A stretch of 9,769 nt of DNA, from positions 1-9,769 of the forward strand of contig NZQO01000001.1 of the NCBI GenBank assembly GCA_002693605.1. Direction: 5' to 3'. Numbering within the stretch: position 1 is the stretch's first letter; each line of letters opens with the position of its first letter. The notes below the pieces were generated by a model, which was given only the letters and a program-made list of their open reading frames with translations, did not search any database and was not told where the DNA came from. Shown piece by piece: positions 1-5,923 of this stretch. This DNA comes from Flavobacteriaceae bacterium. GTDB taxonomy: Bacteria; Bacteroidota; Bacteroidia; Flavobacteriales; Flavobacteriaceae. Position numbers and translations under genes: made by a program.

Positions 1-59
1 GTAATGATGACCTTAGATGTAGGCTTGGGGTAATCTTGCCAAAAAAATTCACCACTAGT

Positions 60-482
60 ATGAAAAAATCACTTTTCTTATTATTCACCCTTTTTACATT
101 TTCGGTAGGTGCACAAACCACCAAGCTGGAGGTGCCAAGAATCGCTGTTAAAGTTCCGTTAGGCGAAACGGTAAATTTTGAAGAGGTGGCTATTACCTTT
201 AATGAAGTGCTGGAAGACTCTCGTTGCCCTAAATATGTTGACTGTATTTGGGCGGGAAGGGTGCGCGTGGTGGTGGAGATTTCAGAAGAAAACGGTAAAA
301 CGGAACAGAAAGAATTGCTTTTGGGAGCGGTTAAGCAGGGGGAGACCGTACAAAGCGAAGTTTTCTCGAAAATGGGATATAGGGTCGAGCTAATGCGGGT
401 AACGCCGTATCCGGGAAGTGAGGAGGCTGATAGCGGTCAGCCGTATGCCTTGCTCCTAGCCGAAACGAATAAGCAGGATTAA
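60..482 (+). CDS. Secreted protein of unknown function with DSRCP/CIWAG motif
   Basis: I chose the ATG at 60 (140 residues) because it begins a clear signal peptide: MKK, then a hydrophobic run (residues 4-16) ending in VGAQ at about 16-19. An upstream TTG at 36 is in frame but would put eight polar residues before the signal. The mature part is a small beta-rich domain. Its hallmark is EDSRCP (residues 52-57) followed by CIWAG (62-66), giving two cysteines, C56 and C62, that could form a disulfide outside the cytoplasm. I know this DSRCP-x(4)-CIWAG pattern from many short secreted or lipid-anchored Bacteroidota proteins of no assigned function. The signal peptide ends without a lipobox cysteine, so a soluble periplasmic or exported protein is expected. 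The gene converges on the feo operon and its stop codon overlaps the last gene there. No function is proposed. Confidence 0.82.
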   Translation: MKKSLFLLFTLFTFSVGAQTTKLEVPRIAVKVPLGETVNFEEVAITFNEVLEDSRCPKYVDCIWAGRVRVVVEISEENGKTEQKELLLGAVKQGETVQSEVFSKMGYRVELMRVTPYPGSEEADSGQPYALLLAETNKQD

Positions 483-637
483 TGACAGCCGCAATCCTTT
501 TTCCCACATTTGGTCTTTTCGCCATCCAACGTACCCGAAGCGGAGTTGCGGCTCTCGGTAATGGGGGTCCAAATAAATTTCTTCAATAAATATCCGGTTG
601 CCAGGCAAAATGTTATGATTACGAGAATTGTCTGCAT
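479..637 (-). CDS. FeoB-associated Cys-rich membrane protein
   Basis: This is a 52-residue reading frame that starts at ATG (complement of 635-637) and ends with TAA at 479-481. Residues 2-19 form one hydrophobic membrane segment, followed by a basic stretch (KKF), a polar linker and a Cys-rich tail in which C44, C49, C51 and the final H52 sit among lysines (sequence KTKCGKKDCGCH). That layout, one N-terminal transmembrane helix and a C-terminal CGxxDCGCH-like tail, matches the FeoB-associated Cys-rich membrane protein family, usually encoded just downstream of feoB and thought to assist ferrous iron transport. It lies 6 nt behind the lipoprotein gene and is the last gene of the feo operon. 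Its stop codon overlaps the convergent gene's stop. The tail could bind Fe2+ or another thiophilic metal; this is inferred from the residues. Confidence 0.88.
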   Translation of the reverse strand: MQTILVIITFCLATGYLLKKFIWTPITESRNSASGTLDGEKTKCGKKDCGCH

Positions 638-643
638 CGCTTT

Positions 644-1135
644 TTAGTTAATTAAAATTTCCACCTCAAGGTTTTCTGGGCTCTCCAGTTTGGGGGCCAA
701 AAGGTGATAGGTGAGGTTGGGCGCTTCCGAGGTGTTGTTTTGATTGAACGTAACGGTCAACAAAATATCGTCTGAATCGCACACGTCCACCAACTCGTAC
801 TCGATAGAATCGTTTCCGCTACTCAAAAACTGCTTTCCTATAATTAAATCGTATGTGCCAAAATCTATCTGCGGGGTGCACGTGCCCGTTACAAGGGCGT
901 TAAAAGCCTCTTGGCTCGATATGATAACGAACGTATCGTTCAGGTTAATATCCATTTCGCGTTTCGTATTCGTACAGCCGTATTGCTTTTCAAGATCGGT
1001 AAAGGCAATGGGCGTATTGGTACAGGCTGGGCCGTCCGAGTCATCATCATTGCTGCACGCAAATAGTGACCAGGTTACTGCCACTAGCAAAAGTATTGCC
1101 GGCCAGTTTTTTGTTCTATTTTTATTCAATGCCAT
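644..1135 (-). CDS. Lipoprotein of unknown function within the feo operon
   Basis: The 163-residue product has a basic N-terminus (KNRTKN), a hydrophobic core (residues 11-23) and a lipobox LFAC with the lipidated cysteine at C27. The acidic run SNDDDSD directly after it resembles the lipoprotein export signals described for Bacteroidota surface lipoproteins, so outer-membrane and possibly surface location is likely. The mature part has four more cysteines (C38, C54, C86, C119) and a beta-rich pattern: SQEAFNALVTG, then TPQIDFGTYDLIIGKQ, then alternating strands to the C-terminus. The order 'residue to be placed in ... IDF ... vI.G' is faintly like PrcB-type C-terminal domains, but I cannot confirm this. 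The gene starts 26 nt after feoB and ends 6 nt before the Cys-rich gene, so it is almost surely co-transcribed with iron transport genes. A role with iron is inferred only from position. Confidence 0.85.
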   Translation of the reverse strand: MALNKNRTKNWPAILLLVAVTWSLFACSNDDDSDGPACTNTPIAFTDLEKQYGCTNTKREMDINLNDTFVIISSQEAFNALVTGTCTPQIDFGTYDLIIGKQFLSSGNDSIEYELVDVCDSDDILLTVTFNQNNTSEAPNLTYHLLAPKLESPENLEVEILIN

Positions 1136-1161
1136 AGTGTGATAACTTCAATTTCGAAATT

Positions 1162-3255
1162 TTATTTTAGGAGCTGATAGGCTGCCAACGCCACAACATA
1201 CGCGATGGCACTCATCACCGTTAACTGCCACATAGGCCATTTCCAGCTATTGGTTTCTTTCTTTACAATGGCGAGCGTACTCATACACTGCATGGCAAAC
1301 GCGTAAAACAATAATAGGGAAACGCCACTGGCAAAATTGAATAGGGGCCCGCCAAGCACGGGGTTCGTTTCGGCCGCCATGCGGTTCATAATCGTTTCCT
1401 CTTCTTCACTACCCACGCTATAAATCGTGGCCAAGGTACCTACGAATACCTCGCGGGCGGCGAAACTGCTCACGATGGCAATTCCAATTTTCCAATCGTA
1501 GCCCAAGGGACGCACCGCGGGCTCAATTCCGTGGCCAATAATACCTATATAGGAATGCTCCAATTTATAGGAAGCGATTTCCGTCTCCAGCTCCTCTCCG
1601 CTCAACGTGGGGTTTTCGGCGGTTACGATCGATTCGGCCCGGTTAAAATTTCCGGGGCCATAAGAGGCCAATACCCAAAGAATAATAGAAATTGCCAAGA
1701 TAATTTTTCCAGCCCCAACGACAAACGACTTCGTTTTCTCAACCACCGTTATACCCACATTCTTCAGCATCGGCACCTTGTAATGCGGCATCTCTACCAC
1801 GAAAAAAGTCTTGCTCTTTATTTTCATGAACTTATCTAAAAGATACGCCGAAATAATGGCAGCACCAAATCCTAGCAGGTACATAAACATTAGCGTGAGC
1901 CCGCGAAGGCTGAAAATTCCCAGTACATCGCGATCGGGGATGACGAGCGAAATTATGATCAAGTACACTGGCAACCGCGCTGAGCAGGTGGTAAACGGGG
2001 TTACTAGAATGGTAATGAGCCGTTCCTTCCAGCTTTCAATATTGCGGGTGGCCATAATTGCCGGAATGGCACAGGCCGTGCCGGCCACCAGCGGCACGAC
2101 ACTCTTGCCGCTAAGCCCAAAGCGTCTCATAATCCGGTCCATCAGGAAAACCACGCGGCTCATGTAACCGCTCTCTTCCAAAATGGAAATGAATAGAAAC
2201 AGGAAGGCTATTTGCGGAATGAATATCACGATGCCGCCCAGCCCAGGTATAATTCCCTCGGCAATAAGATTGGTGAAGTCGCCAGGTGGCATAATATTCT
2301 TGATCCACTCGCTCAAGGAGGCAAACGTACTATCAATAAAGTCCATTGGGTAGCTGCTCCAGTCGAATATTGCCTGGAATATAAGTAACAGAATTCCGAA
2401 GAAAATTACATAGCCCCATATCTTATGCATCAAGATTCGGTCTAACCTACTCTGGAAGTCCTTGGCATTGGCGGAGTCGATGGTCAACGTTTTCTTGAGG
2501 ATGTTGTTTATAAACTGGTACCGTGCAATGGTTTCCTTTTGCTGAAGCCGTTTCAGGGTGCTTTTGCTTTCCGTTTGAAAACTGCCCACCCCCTGTAACT
2601 CCTGACGATCCAACTTTCCGAAATTCACGTCCTGCGTTATTACTAGCCAAAGTTTGTAAAGATCTTGGTTGGGAAAAGCCTTTCGCAACCGGTCGAAATA
2701 TTCGGGAGCAATCGAGGAGGCATTTACGCACGGTTTGTTGGAAAGAAGATTGTAATTGGTAATGAGTTCCTTCAGCTCGTTGAATCCCTGGTTTTTTCGG
2801 GAGCTAAGTAGCGCAATCTTGGTTTCCAAGGAATTTTCCAAGGCCTGCACATCAAGTGAGATAGCTTTCCGCTTCATCCTGTCGGCCATATTGATGGCGA
2901 GAATGGTTGGGATGCCAAGGTCCTTTATTTGAGTGAAGAGGAGTAGGTTGCGCTTCAGGTTTTCTACATCGGCAACGACTACGGCCACATCGGGAAAGTC
3001 CTTGTCATTTTTATTCAGAAGCAGCTCGATGACTACGTTTTCGTCTAAGGAAGAGGCATTTAGGCTATACGTGCCCGGCAGGTCAATGATATGTGCCTTG
3101 AGGCCGCGGTCCAGCTTGCAAACTCCCTGTTTTTTCTCTACGGTTATACCGGGGTAGTTGCCCACCTGCTGGTTAAGGCCGGTAAGACGATTGAACACGG
3201 AGGTCTTTCCTGTATTGGGGTTGCCAATAAGTGCAACATTAATTTGCCTGGCCAT
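1162..3255 (-). CDS. feoB: Ferrous iron transport protein B
   Basis: FeoB moves Fe2+ across the inner membrane, gated by an N-terminal G-protein domain. The 697-residue product has all expected parts. G1 is GNPNTGKT (11-18), the switch I region follows YPGITVE (34-40), G3 is DLPG (58-61), G4 is NMAD (122-125) and a G5-like SSRKNQG is at 151-157. A helical linker region (about 160-270) leads to a polytopic membrane domain from about 280 to the end. The membrane cysteines typical of FeoB are present: C395 in GTACAIPAIMA, C424 in PFTTCSARLP and C657 in AMQCMSTLA. Length is near that of typical FeoB proteins without extra domains. FeoA is encoded separately rather than fused, unlike in several Bacteroidales. 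The ATG overlaps the last base of the feoA stop, so the two are translationally linked. Confidence 0.98.
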   Translation of the reverse strand: MARQINVALIGNPNTGKTSVFNRLTGLNQQVGNYPGITVEKKQGVCKLDRGLKAHIIDLPGTYSLNASSLDENVVIELLLNKNDKDFPDVAVVVADVENLKRNLLLFTQIKDLGIPTILAINMADRMKRKAISLDVQALENSLETKIALLSSRKNQGFNELKELITNYNLLSNKPCVNASSIAPEYFDRLRKAFPNQDLYKLWLVITQDVNFGKLDRQELQGVGSFQTESKSTLKRLQQKETIARYQFINNILKKTLTIDSANAKDFQSRLDRILMHKIWGYVIFFGILLLIFQAIFDWSSYPMDFIDSTFASLSEWIKNIMPPGDFTNLIAEGIIPGLGGIVIFIPQIAFLFLFISILEESGYMSRVVFLMDRIMRRFGLSGKSVVPLVAGTACAIPAIMATRNIESWKERLITILVTPFTTCSARLPVYLIIISLVIPDRDVLGIFSLRGLTLMFMYLLGFGAAIISAYLLDKFMKIKSKTFFVVEMPHYKVPMLKNVGITVVEKTKSFVVGAGKIILAISIILWVLASYGPGNFNRAESIVTAENPTLSGEELETEIASYKLEHSYIGIIGHGIEPAVRPLGYDWKIGIAIVSSFAAREVFVGTLATIYSVGSEEEETIMNRMAAETNPVLGGPLFNFASGVSLLLFYAFAMQCMSTLAIVKKETNSWKWPMWQLTVMSAIAYVVALAAYQLLK

Positions 3256-3479
3256 TATAATAGTTCTATTTCAATCTGTGCCGCGGTTTCCTTCCGAATG
3301 GCCAGGTGGCTTCCATTTATGTTGAGATACAATGGATCCTGGAACGGGGCAGTTTGCACCAGTGCCACTTCGTTGCCGGGCAGGCAGCCCATTTCCAGCA
3401 GCTTGAGCGGTATTACTTCTACCGAAAAGTGCTTAATGATGGCGCGCTGCCCTTTCTTGAGTGAAGCAATGGTGAGCAT
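3255..3479 (-). CDS. feoA: Ferrous iron transport protein A
   Basis: This 74-residue cytoplasmic protein has the size and fold signature of FeoA, a small SH3-like beta-barrel that works with FeoB. The family pattern is visible as KLLEMGCLPGNEV (residues 26-38), i.e. 'L-x-x-M-G-x-x-P-G', followed by strands rich in Val/Leu and the segment YLNINGSHLAIRKE, which matches the usual 'I-x-G-x-x-I-A-L-R' region. It is the first gene of the feo operon; its TAA shares one base with the feoB ATG. A Bacteroidota-type -7 box and a near-palindrome lie just upstream (3488-3517), so this is where the operon is probably controlled. The cysteine C32 in the GCLPG turn is not a usual fixed residue of the family as far as I recall. 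Confidence 0.95.
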   Translation of the reverse strand: MLTIASLKKGQRAIIKHFSVEVIPLKLLEMGCLPGNEVALVQTAPFQDPLYLNINGSHLAIRKETAAQIEIELL

Positions 3480-3487
3480 TATGTTTA

Positions 3488-3517
3488 TTTAGATTGAATT
3501 TAAACAATGCAAATGTA
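3488..3517 (-). promoter_or_regulatory. Candidate feoA promoter with overlapping near-palindromic operator
   Basis: On the minus strand TACATTTG (complement of 3510-3517) matches the Bacteroidota -7 consensus TAnnTTTG exactly, although no good -33 TTG is found about 20 nt upstream. Just downstream lies TTTAGATTGAATTTAAA (3488-3504, plus-strand reading). It is symmetrical around the central G, with one mismatch in eight base pairs. It would cover the predicted transcription start and end 8 bases before the feoA start codon, a good place for a repressor. The TTTAG...CTAAA-like half-sites recall operators of DtxR/MntR-type metal repressors. Which regulator binds is inference, and AT-rich DNA makes chance palindromes common. 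Confidence 0.45.
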
Positions 3518-3577
3518 AAGGAAATTGGGGAAGTAGGAAAGGAATTTCAGGGGATTAACGGGGCTGACTGACCTTCG

Positions 3578-4255
3578 TCAGTTTTCGCGATTGTCCTCTC
3601 TTTTCAGAATGGTTATGTCGCGTAGTAGCTGTTCTATGGCCTGTGGGTCTGTGCCGTCATAAAAACCGCGAATGCGCCGTTGCTTGTCAACCAGGACAAA
3701 ATTTTCAGTATGAATGAGGTCGTGTTCGCTGTAGGGTACATCCTTGGCGGCAAGGTAGGATTTACGTGCCAAGTTGTAAATTTGCTCCTTATCGCCAGTA
3801 ACTAGGTTCCATTTTGAAGGATCAACGCCTTTTTCCTCCGCGTATCTTTTCAACTGCGCTACGCTATCAATCTCGGGCGTGACGGTATGGGAGAGGAGCA
3901 GTATTTCAGAATCAGACTGCAACCTTTCTTGTATTTCCACCATATGGTCGGTCATTATAGGGCAGATGGTCTGGCAGGTTGTGAAGAAGAAATCGGCTAC
4001 GTAAATCTTATCGGCATAATCTGCTTGGGTCACTGTCTCGCCTTTTTGGTTCGTGAGTTCGAAATTGGCAATGGTATGGTATTTTTTAACGTGCTGTAGG
4101 GTGCTATCTACCAATTCAATAGAAACATCAGCCGGTTGGTAGACGGGAAGAATGGGTGTAGGCTTCAAGATATTGTAGAAAATAGTGACGATTATGGCCG
4201 ACACCATTAACAGTACTACCGCAAAAAATTTATATCTGGAGAAAAAACGGAGCAT
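3578..4255 (-). CDS. SCO1/SenC family copper chaperone
   Basis: SCO proteins deliver copper to the CuA or CuB centre of respiratory oxidases, acting at the outer face of the inner membrane. The 225-residue product has an N-terminal membrane anchor (about residues 9-29) and then a thioredoxin-like domain. The copper ligands of the family are all visible: C94 and C98 in FFTTCQTICP and H182 in LIHTENFVLVD. The segments preceding and following (NFELTNQKGETVT, VADFFFTTC, LVTGDKEQIYNLAR, FYDGTD) follow the standard SCO order, and length is normal. The gene lies 98 nt upstream of feoA on the same strand, so read-through into feo is possible, though feo seems to have its own promoter. It is divergent from rseP. 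Confidence 0.95.
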   Translation of the reverse strand: MLRFFSRYKFFAVVLLMVSAIIVTIFYNILKPTPILPVYQPADVSIELVDSTLQHVKKYHTIANFELTNQKGETVTQADYADKIYVADFFFTTCQTICPIMTDHMVEIQERLQSDSEILLLSHTVTPEIDSVAQLKRYAEEKGVDPSKWNLVTGDKEQIYNLARKSYLAAKDVPYSEHDLIHTENFVLVDKQRRIRGFYDGTDPQAIEQLLRDITILKREDNREN

Positions 4256-4275
4256 TATCGCGCAAAATTTTACTG

Positions 4276-4283
4276 CAAAATTA
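4276..4283 (-). promoter_or_regulatory. Candidate -7 box for the SCO1-family gene
   Basis: The minus strand reads TAATTTTG here, an exact fit to the Bacteroidota -7 consensus TAnnTTTG, 20 nt upstream of the start codon. This would give a very short leader. No clear -33 TTG is seen at the right distance, so this is a moderate call. Confidence 0.4.
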
Positions 4284-4377
4284 CGATCTATAATGCATAC
4301 CGCCTTGCGGAAATGAACCGAACTTCACCGACGCGCTCGCCAATGTCCATTTATTTTTTTAAGAAACGATAATAGGT

Positions 4378-4385
4378 TACTTTTG
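4378..4385 (+). promoter_or_regulatory. Candidate -7 box for rseP
   Basis: TACTTTTG matches TAnnTTTG exactly and lies 90 nt upstream of the rseP start codon, within the divergent intergenic region. The -33 position has a T-run rather than a TTG. The remaining leader (4386-4475) shows no hairpin or riboswitch that I can recognise. Confidence 0.4.
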
Positions 4386-4475
4386 TGCGATTATTTTTTC
4401 AATTTTCCCGTCTGGTAGCAAGTCGCTGTGGCGCTATTGGCGAGATTTTTGTAACGCAACGCACAAACTATAACT

Positions 4476-5801
4476 ATGAGTCCATTTGCCGTTAAAGCAA
4501 TCCAGCTGTTACTCAGCCTATCCATATTAATCGTGCTCCATGAGCTGGGGCATTTCATTCCCGCTAAATTGTTCAAGACGCGCGTCGAGAAGTTCTTTCT
4601 TTTCTTCGATGTTAAATTTGCCCTCTTCAAGAAGAAAATAGGCGATACCGTATACGGCATCGGGTGGCTTCCCCTGGGCGGTTACGTTAAGATTTCTGGG
4701 ATGATCGACGAGAGCATGGACAAGGAGCAAATGGCACAGCCGCCAAAACCTTGGGAATTCCGAAGCAAGCCGGCTTGGCAGCGACTAATCATTATGTTGG
4801 GCGGTGTTACCGTCAACATCGTGGTTGGTTTTGTTATTTATATGAGCATCCTCTATTTCTACGGAAGGGAAATCGTAACTGTGAACGATTTGCCGCGCGG
4901 TTTTTCGGTGGCGCAGGAGTTCGAGGAGTTCGGCTTTCGAGATGGCGACCAGATATTGCAGGTAAACGGCAAGGATTTGGCCAACGTAATTGATATTAAC
5001 AAGTACCTCTTCTTGCGAGATGTAGAAACCGTGACCGTGCAACATCAGGACGGTGCTACCGAAACGCTCACCCTGCCCGAGGACATCGGCACGCGCATGT
5101 TCCAACAAGATATTCTGCGACCGTTCAAACCTATGCGAAATGCGGTTGTCGACACGGTCGTGGCCGACTATCCCGCAGCCGTGGCCGGTTTCCAGAAAGG
5201 CGACAGCATCATTTCGGTAAACGGCAATAACGTGAGCCATTGGGATGAGTTTACCCAGATTATCTCTTCCAATTCGGAACAGGAAAATAGGGTGGTAATG
5301 TCACGCTCCGGAAAATTAGACACCCTGCGCGTAACCCCCAACGAGGAAGGTATCATAGGCGTCTACAACTTCGGAAGCGAATTGGCCCGTAGCCGCACCG
5401 AGTTAAGTTACACCCTAGGGGAGAGCATTGTTGGCGGCTTTGGCTACGGCTACGATATTTTGAGGGACTACGTTACACAGTTCAAATACGTGTTTACGAA
5501 GAAAGGAGCCACGCAGGTGGGCGGCTTTGGGGCCATAGGAAGCTTATTTCCCGATACGTGGGACTGGCTCAGCTTTTGGCAGACCACGGCCCTCATTTCC
5601 ATCATCCTGGCGTTTATGAACATTTTGCCCATCCCCGCGCTGGACGGTGGCCACGTAATGTTCTTGCTATACGAAATGGTTACCGGTAGGAAGCCCAATG
5701 ACAAGTTTATGGAATATGCGCAAATGATTGGGTTTTTCCTTCTAATTGCATTGGTCTTGTTCGCCAACGGTAACGATATCTATCGCTGGTTATTCGGATA
5801 A
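4476..5801 (+). CDS. rseP: RIP metalloprotease RseP (site-2 protease)
   Basis: RseP is an intramembrane zinc protease that cuts anti-sigma factors and leftover signal peptides within the inner membrane. The 441-residue protein has the zinc motif HELGH (H22, E23, H26) in its first membrane helix and the C-terminal zinc ligand motif NILPIPALDGGH (382-393, with D390). Between them lies a membrane-reentrant region with GWLPLGGYVKISGM (63-76), a second helix (about 107-128) and two PDZ-like regions, seen from their 'FGFRDGDQILQVNGK' (152-166) and 'AGFQKGDSIISVNG' (237-250) cores. A last helix is near 418-430. Length is typical. The gene is monocistronic here, closed by a strong terminator. In many bacteria dxr, bamA or cdsA lie next to it; none is present here. 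Confidence 0.97.
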   Translation: MSPFAVKAIQLLLSLSILIVLHELGHFIPAKLFKTRVEKFFLFFDVKFALFKKKIGDTVYGIGWLPLGGYVKISGMIDESMDKEQMAQPPKPWEFRSKPAWQRLIIMLGGVTVNIVVGFVIYMSILYFYGREIVTVNDLPRGFSVAQEFEEFGFRDGDQILQVNGKDLANVIDINKYLFLRDVETVTVQHQDGATETLTLPEDIGTRMFQQDILRPFKPMRNAVVDTVVADYPAAVAGFQKGDSIISVNGNNVSHWDEFTQIISSNSEQENRVVMSRSGKLDTLRVTPNEEGIIGVYNFGSELARSRTELSYTLGESIVGGFGYGYDILRDYVTQFKYVFTKKGATQVGGFGAIGSLFPDTWDWLSFWQTTALISIILAFMNILPIPALDGGHVMFLLYEMVTGRKPNDKFMEYAQMIGFFLLIALVLFANGNDIYRWLFG

Positions 5802-5814
5802 TTGTAAGGAATTT

Positions 5815-5859
5815 TCATAAAAAAAGCCCCCAAGAATTAAATGGGGGCTTTTTTTATGA
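5815..5859 (+). terminator. Strong rho-independent terminator after rseP
   Basis: There is a perfect 18-bp inverted repeat: left arm 5815-5832, 9-nt loop 5833-5841, right arm 5842-5859. The core is GCCCCCA/TGGGGGC flanked by seven A on the left and seven T on the right, and it begins 13 nt after the rseP stop. Because both flanks are A/T tracts it could end transcription from either side, but both neighbours read in plus direction. Confidence 0.93.
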
Positions 5860-5880
5860 TGACAATTTAGAATCTTGCCG

Positions 5881-5896
5881 ATGTACGTGTGTACAT
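5881..5896. promoter_or_regulatory. Palindromic site upstream of the S8 peptidase gene
   Basis: ATGTACGTGTGTACAT is a perfect inverted repeat of ATGTAC/GTACAT with a 4-nt spacer (GTGT), 28 nt before the peptidase start codon. Its size and position suit an operator for a dimeric regulator. It could also be chance; no regulator is known to me for this exact sequence, and no good TAnnTTTG box is visible next to it. Confidence 0.3.
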
Positions 5897-5923
5897 TAGT
5901 TAAACCGCTAAATTCCAAAATTT

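Noticed and set aside
1..33. Open frame from the left edge ending with TAA at 31-33, possibly the tail of an upstream plus-strand gene (VMMTLDVGLG)
   Set aside because: Ten residues are too few to identify or support a gene.
31..38. TAATCTTG as a -7 box for the first gene
   Set aside because: One mismatch to TAnnTTTG and no TTG at the -33 position.
744..1142. A 132-residue plus-strand frame opposite the lipoprotein
   Set aside because: The minus-strand gene has signal peptide, lipobox and operon spacing; this frame has none of these.
3567..3582. Small hairpin ACTGAC-CTTC-GTCAGT over the SCO1-family stop codon
   Set aside because: Only 6 bp and without a T-run on the minus strand, so it is not a convincing terminator for that gene.
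4391..4660. An 89-residue minus-strand frame reaching from rseP into its leader
   Set aside because: It covers the antisense of the HELGH region and the promoter area of rseP, with no recognisable product.
4785..5240. A 151-residue open frame on the minus strand within rseP
   Set aside because: It is antisense to the PDZ region of rseP and has no family features.
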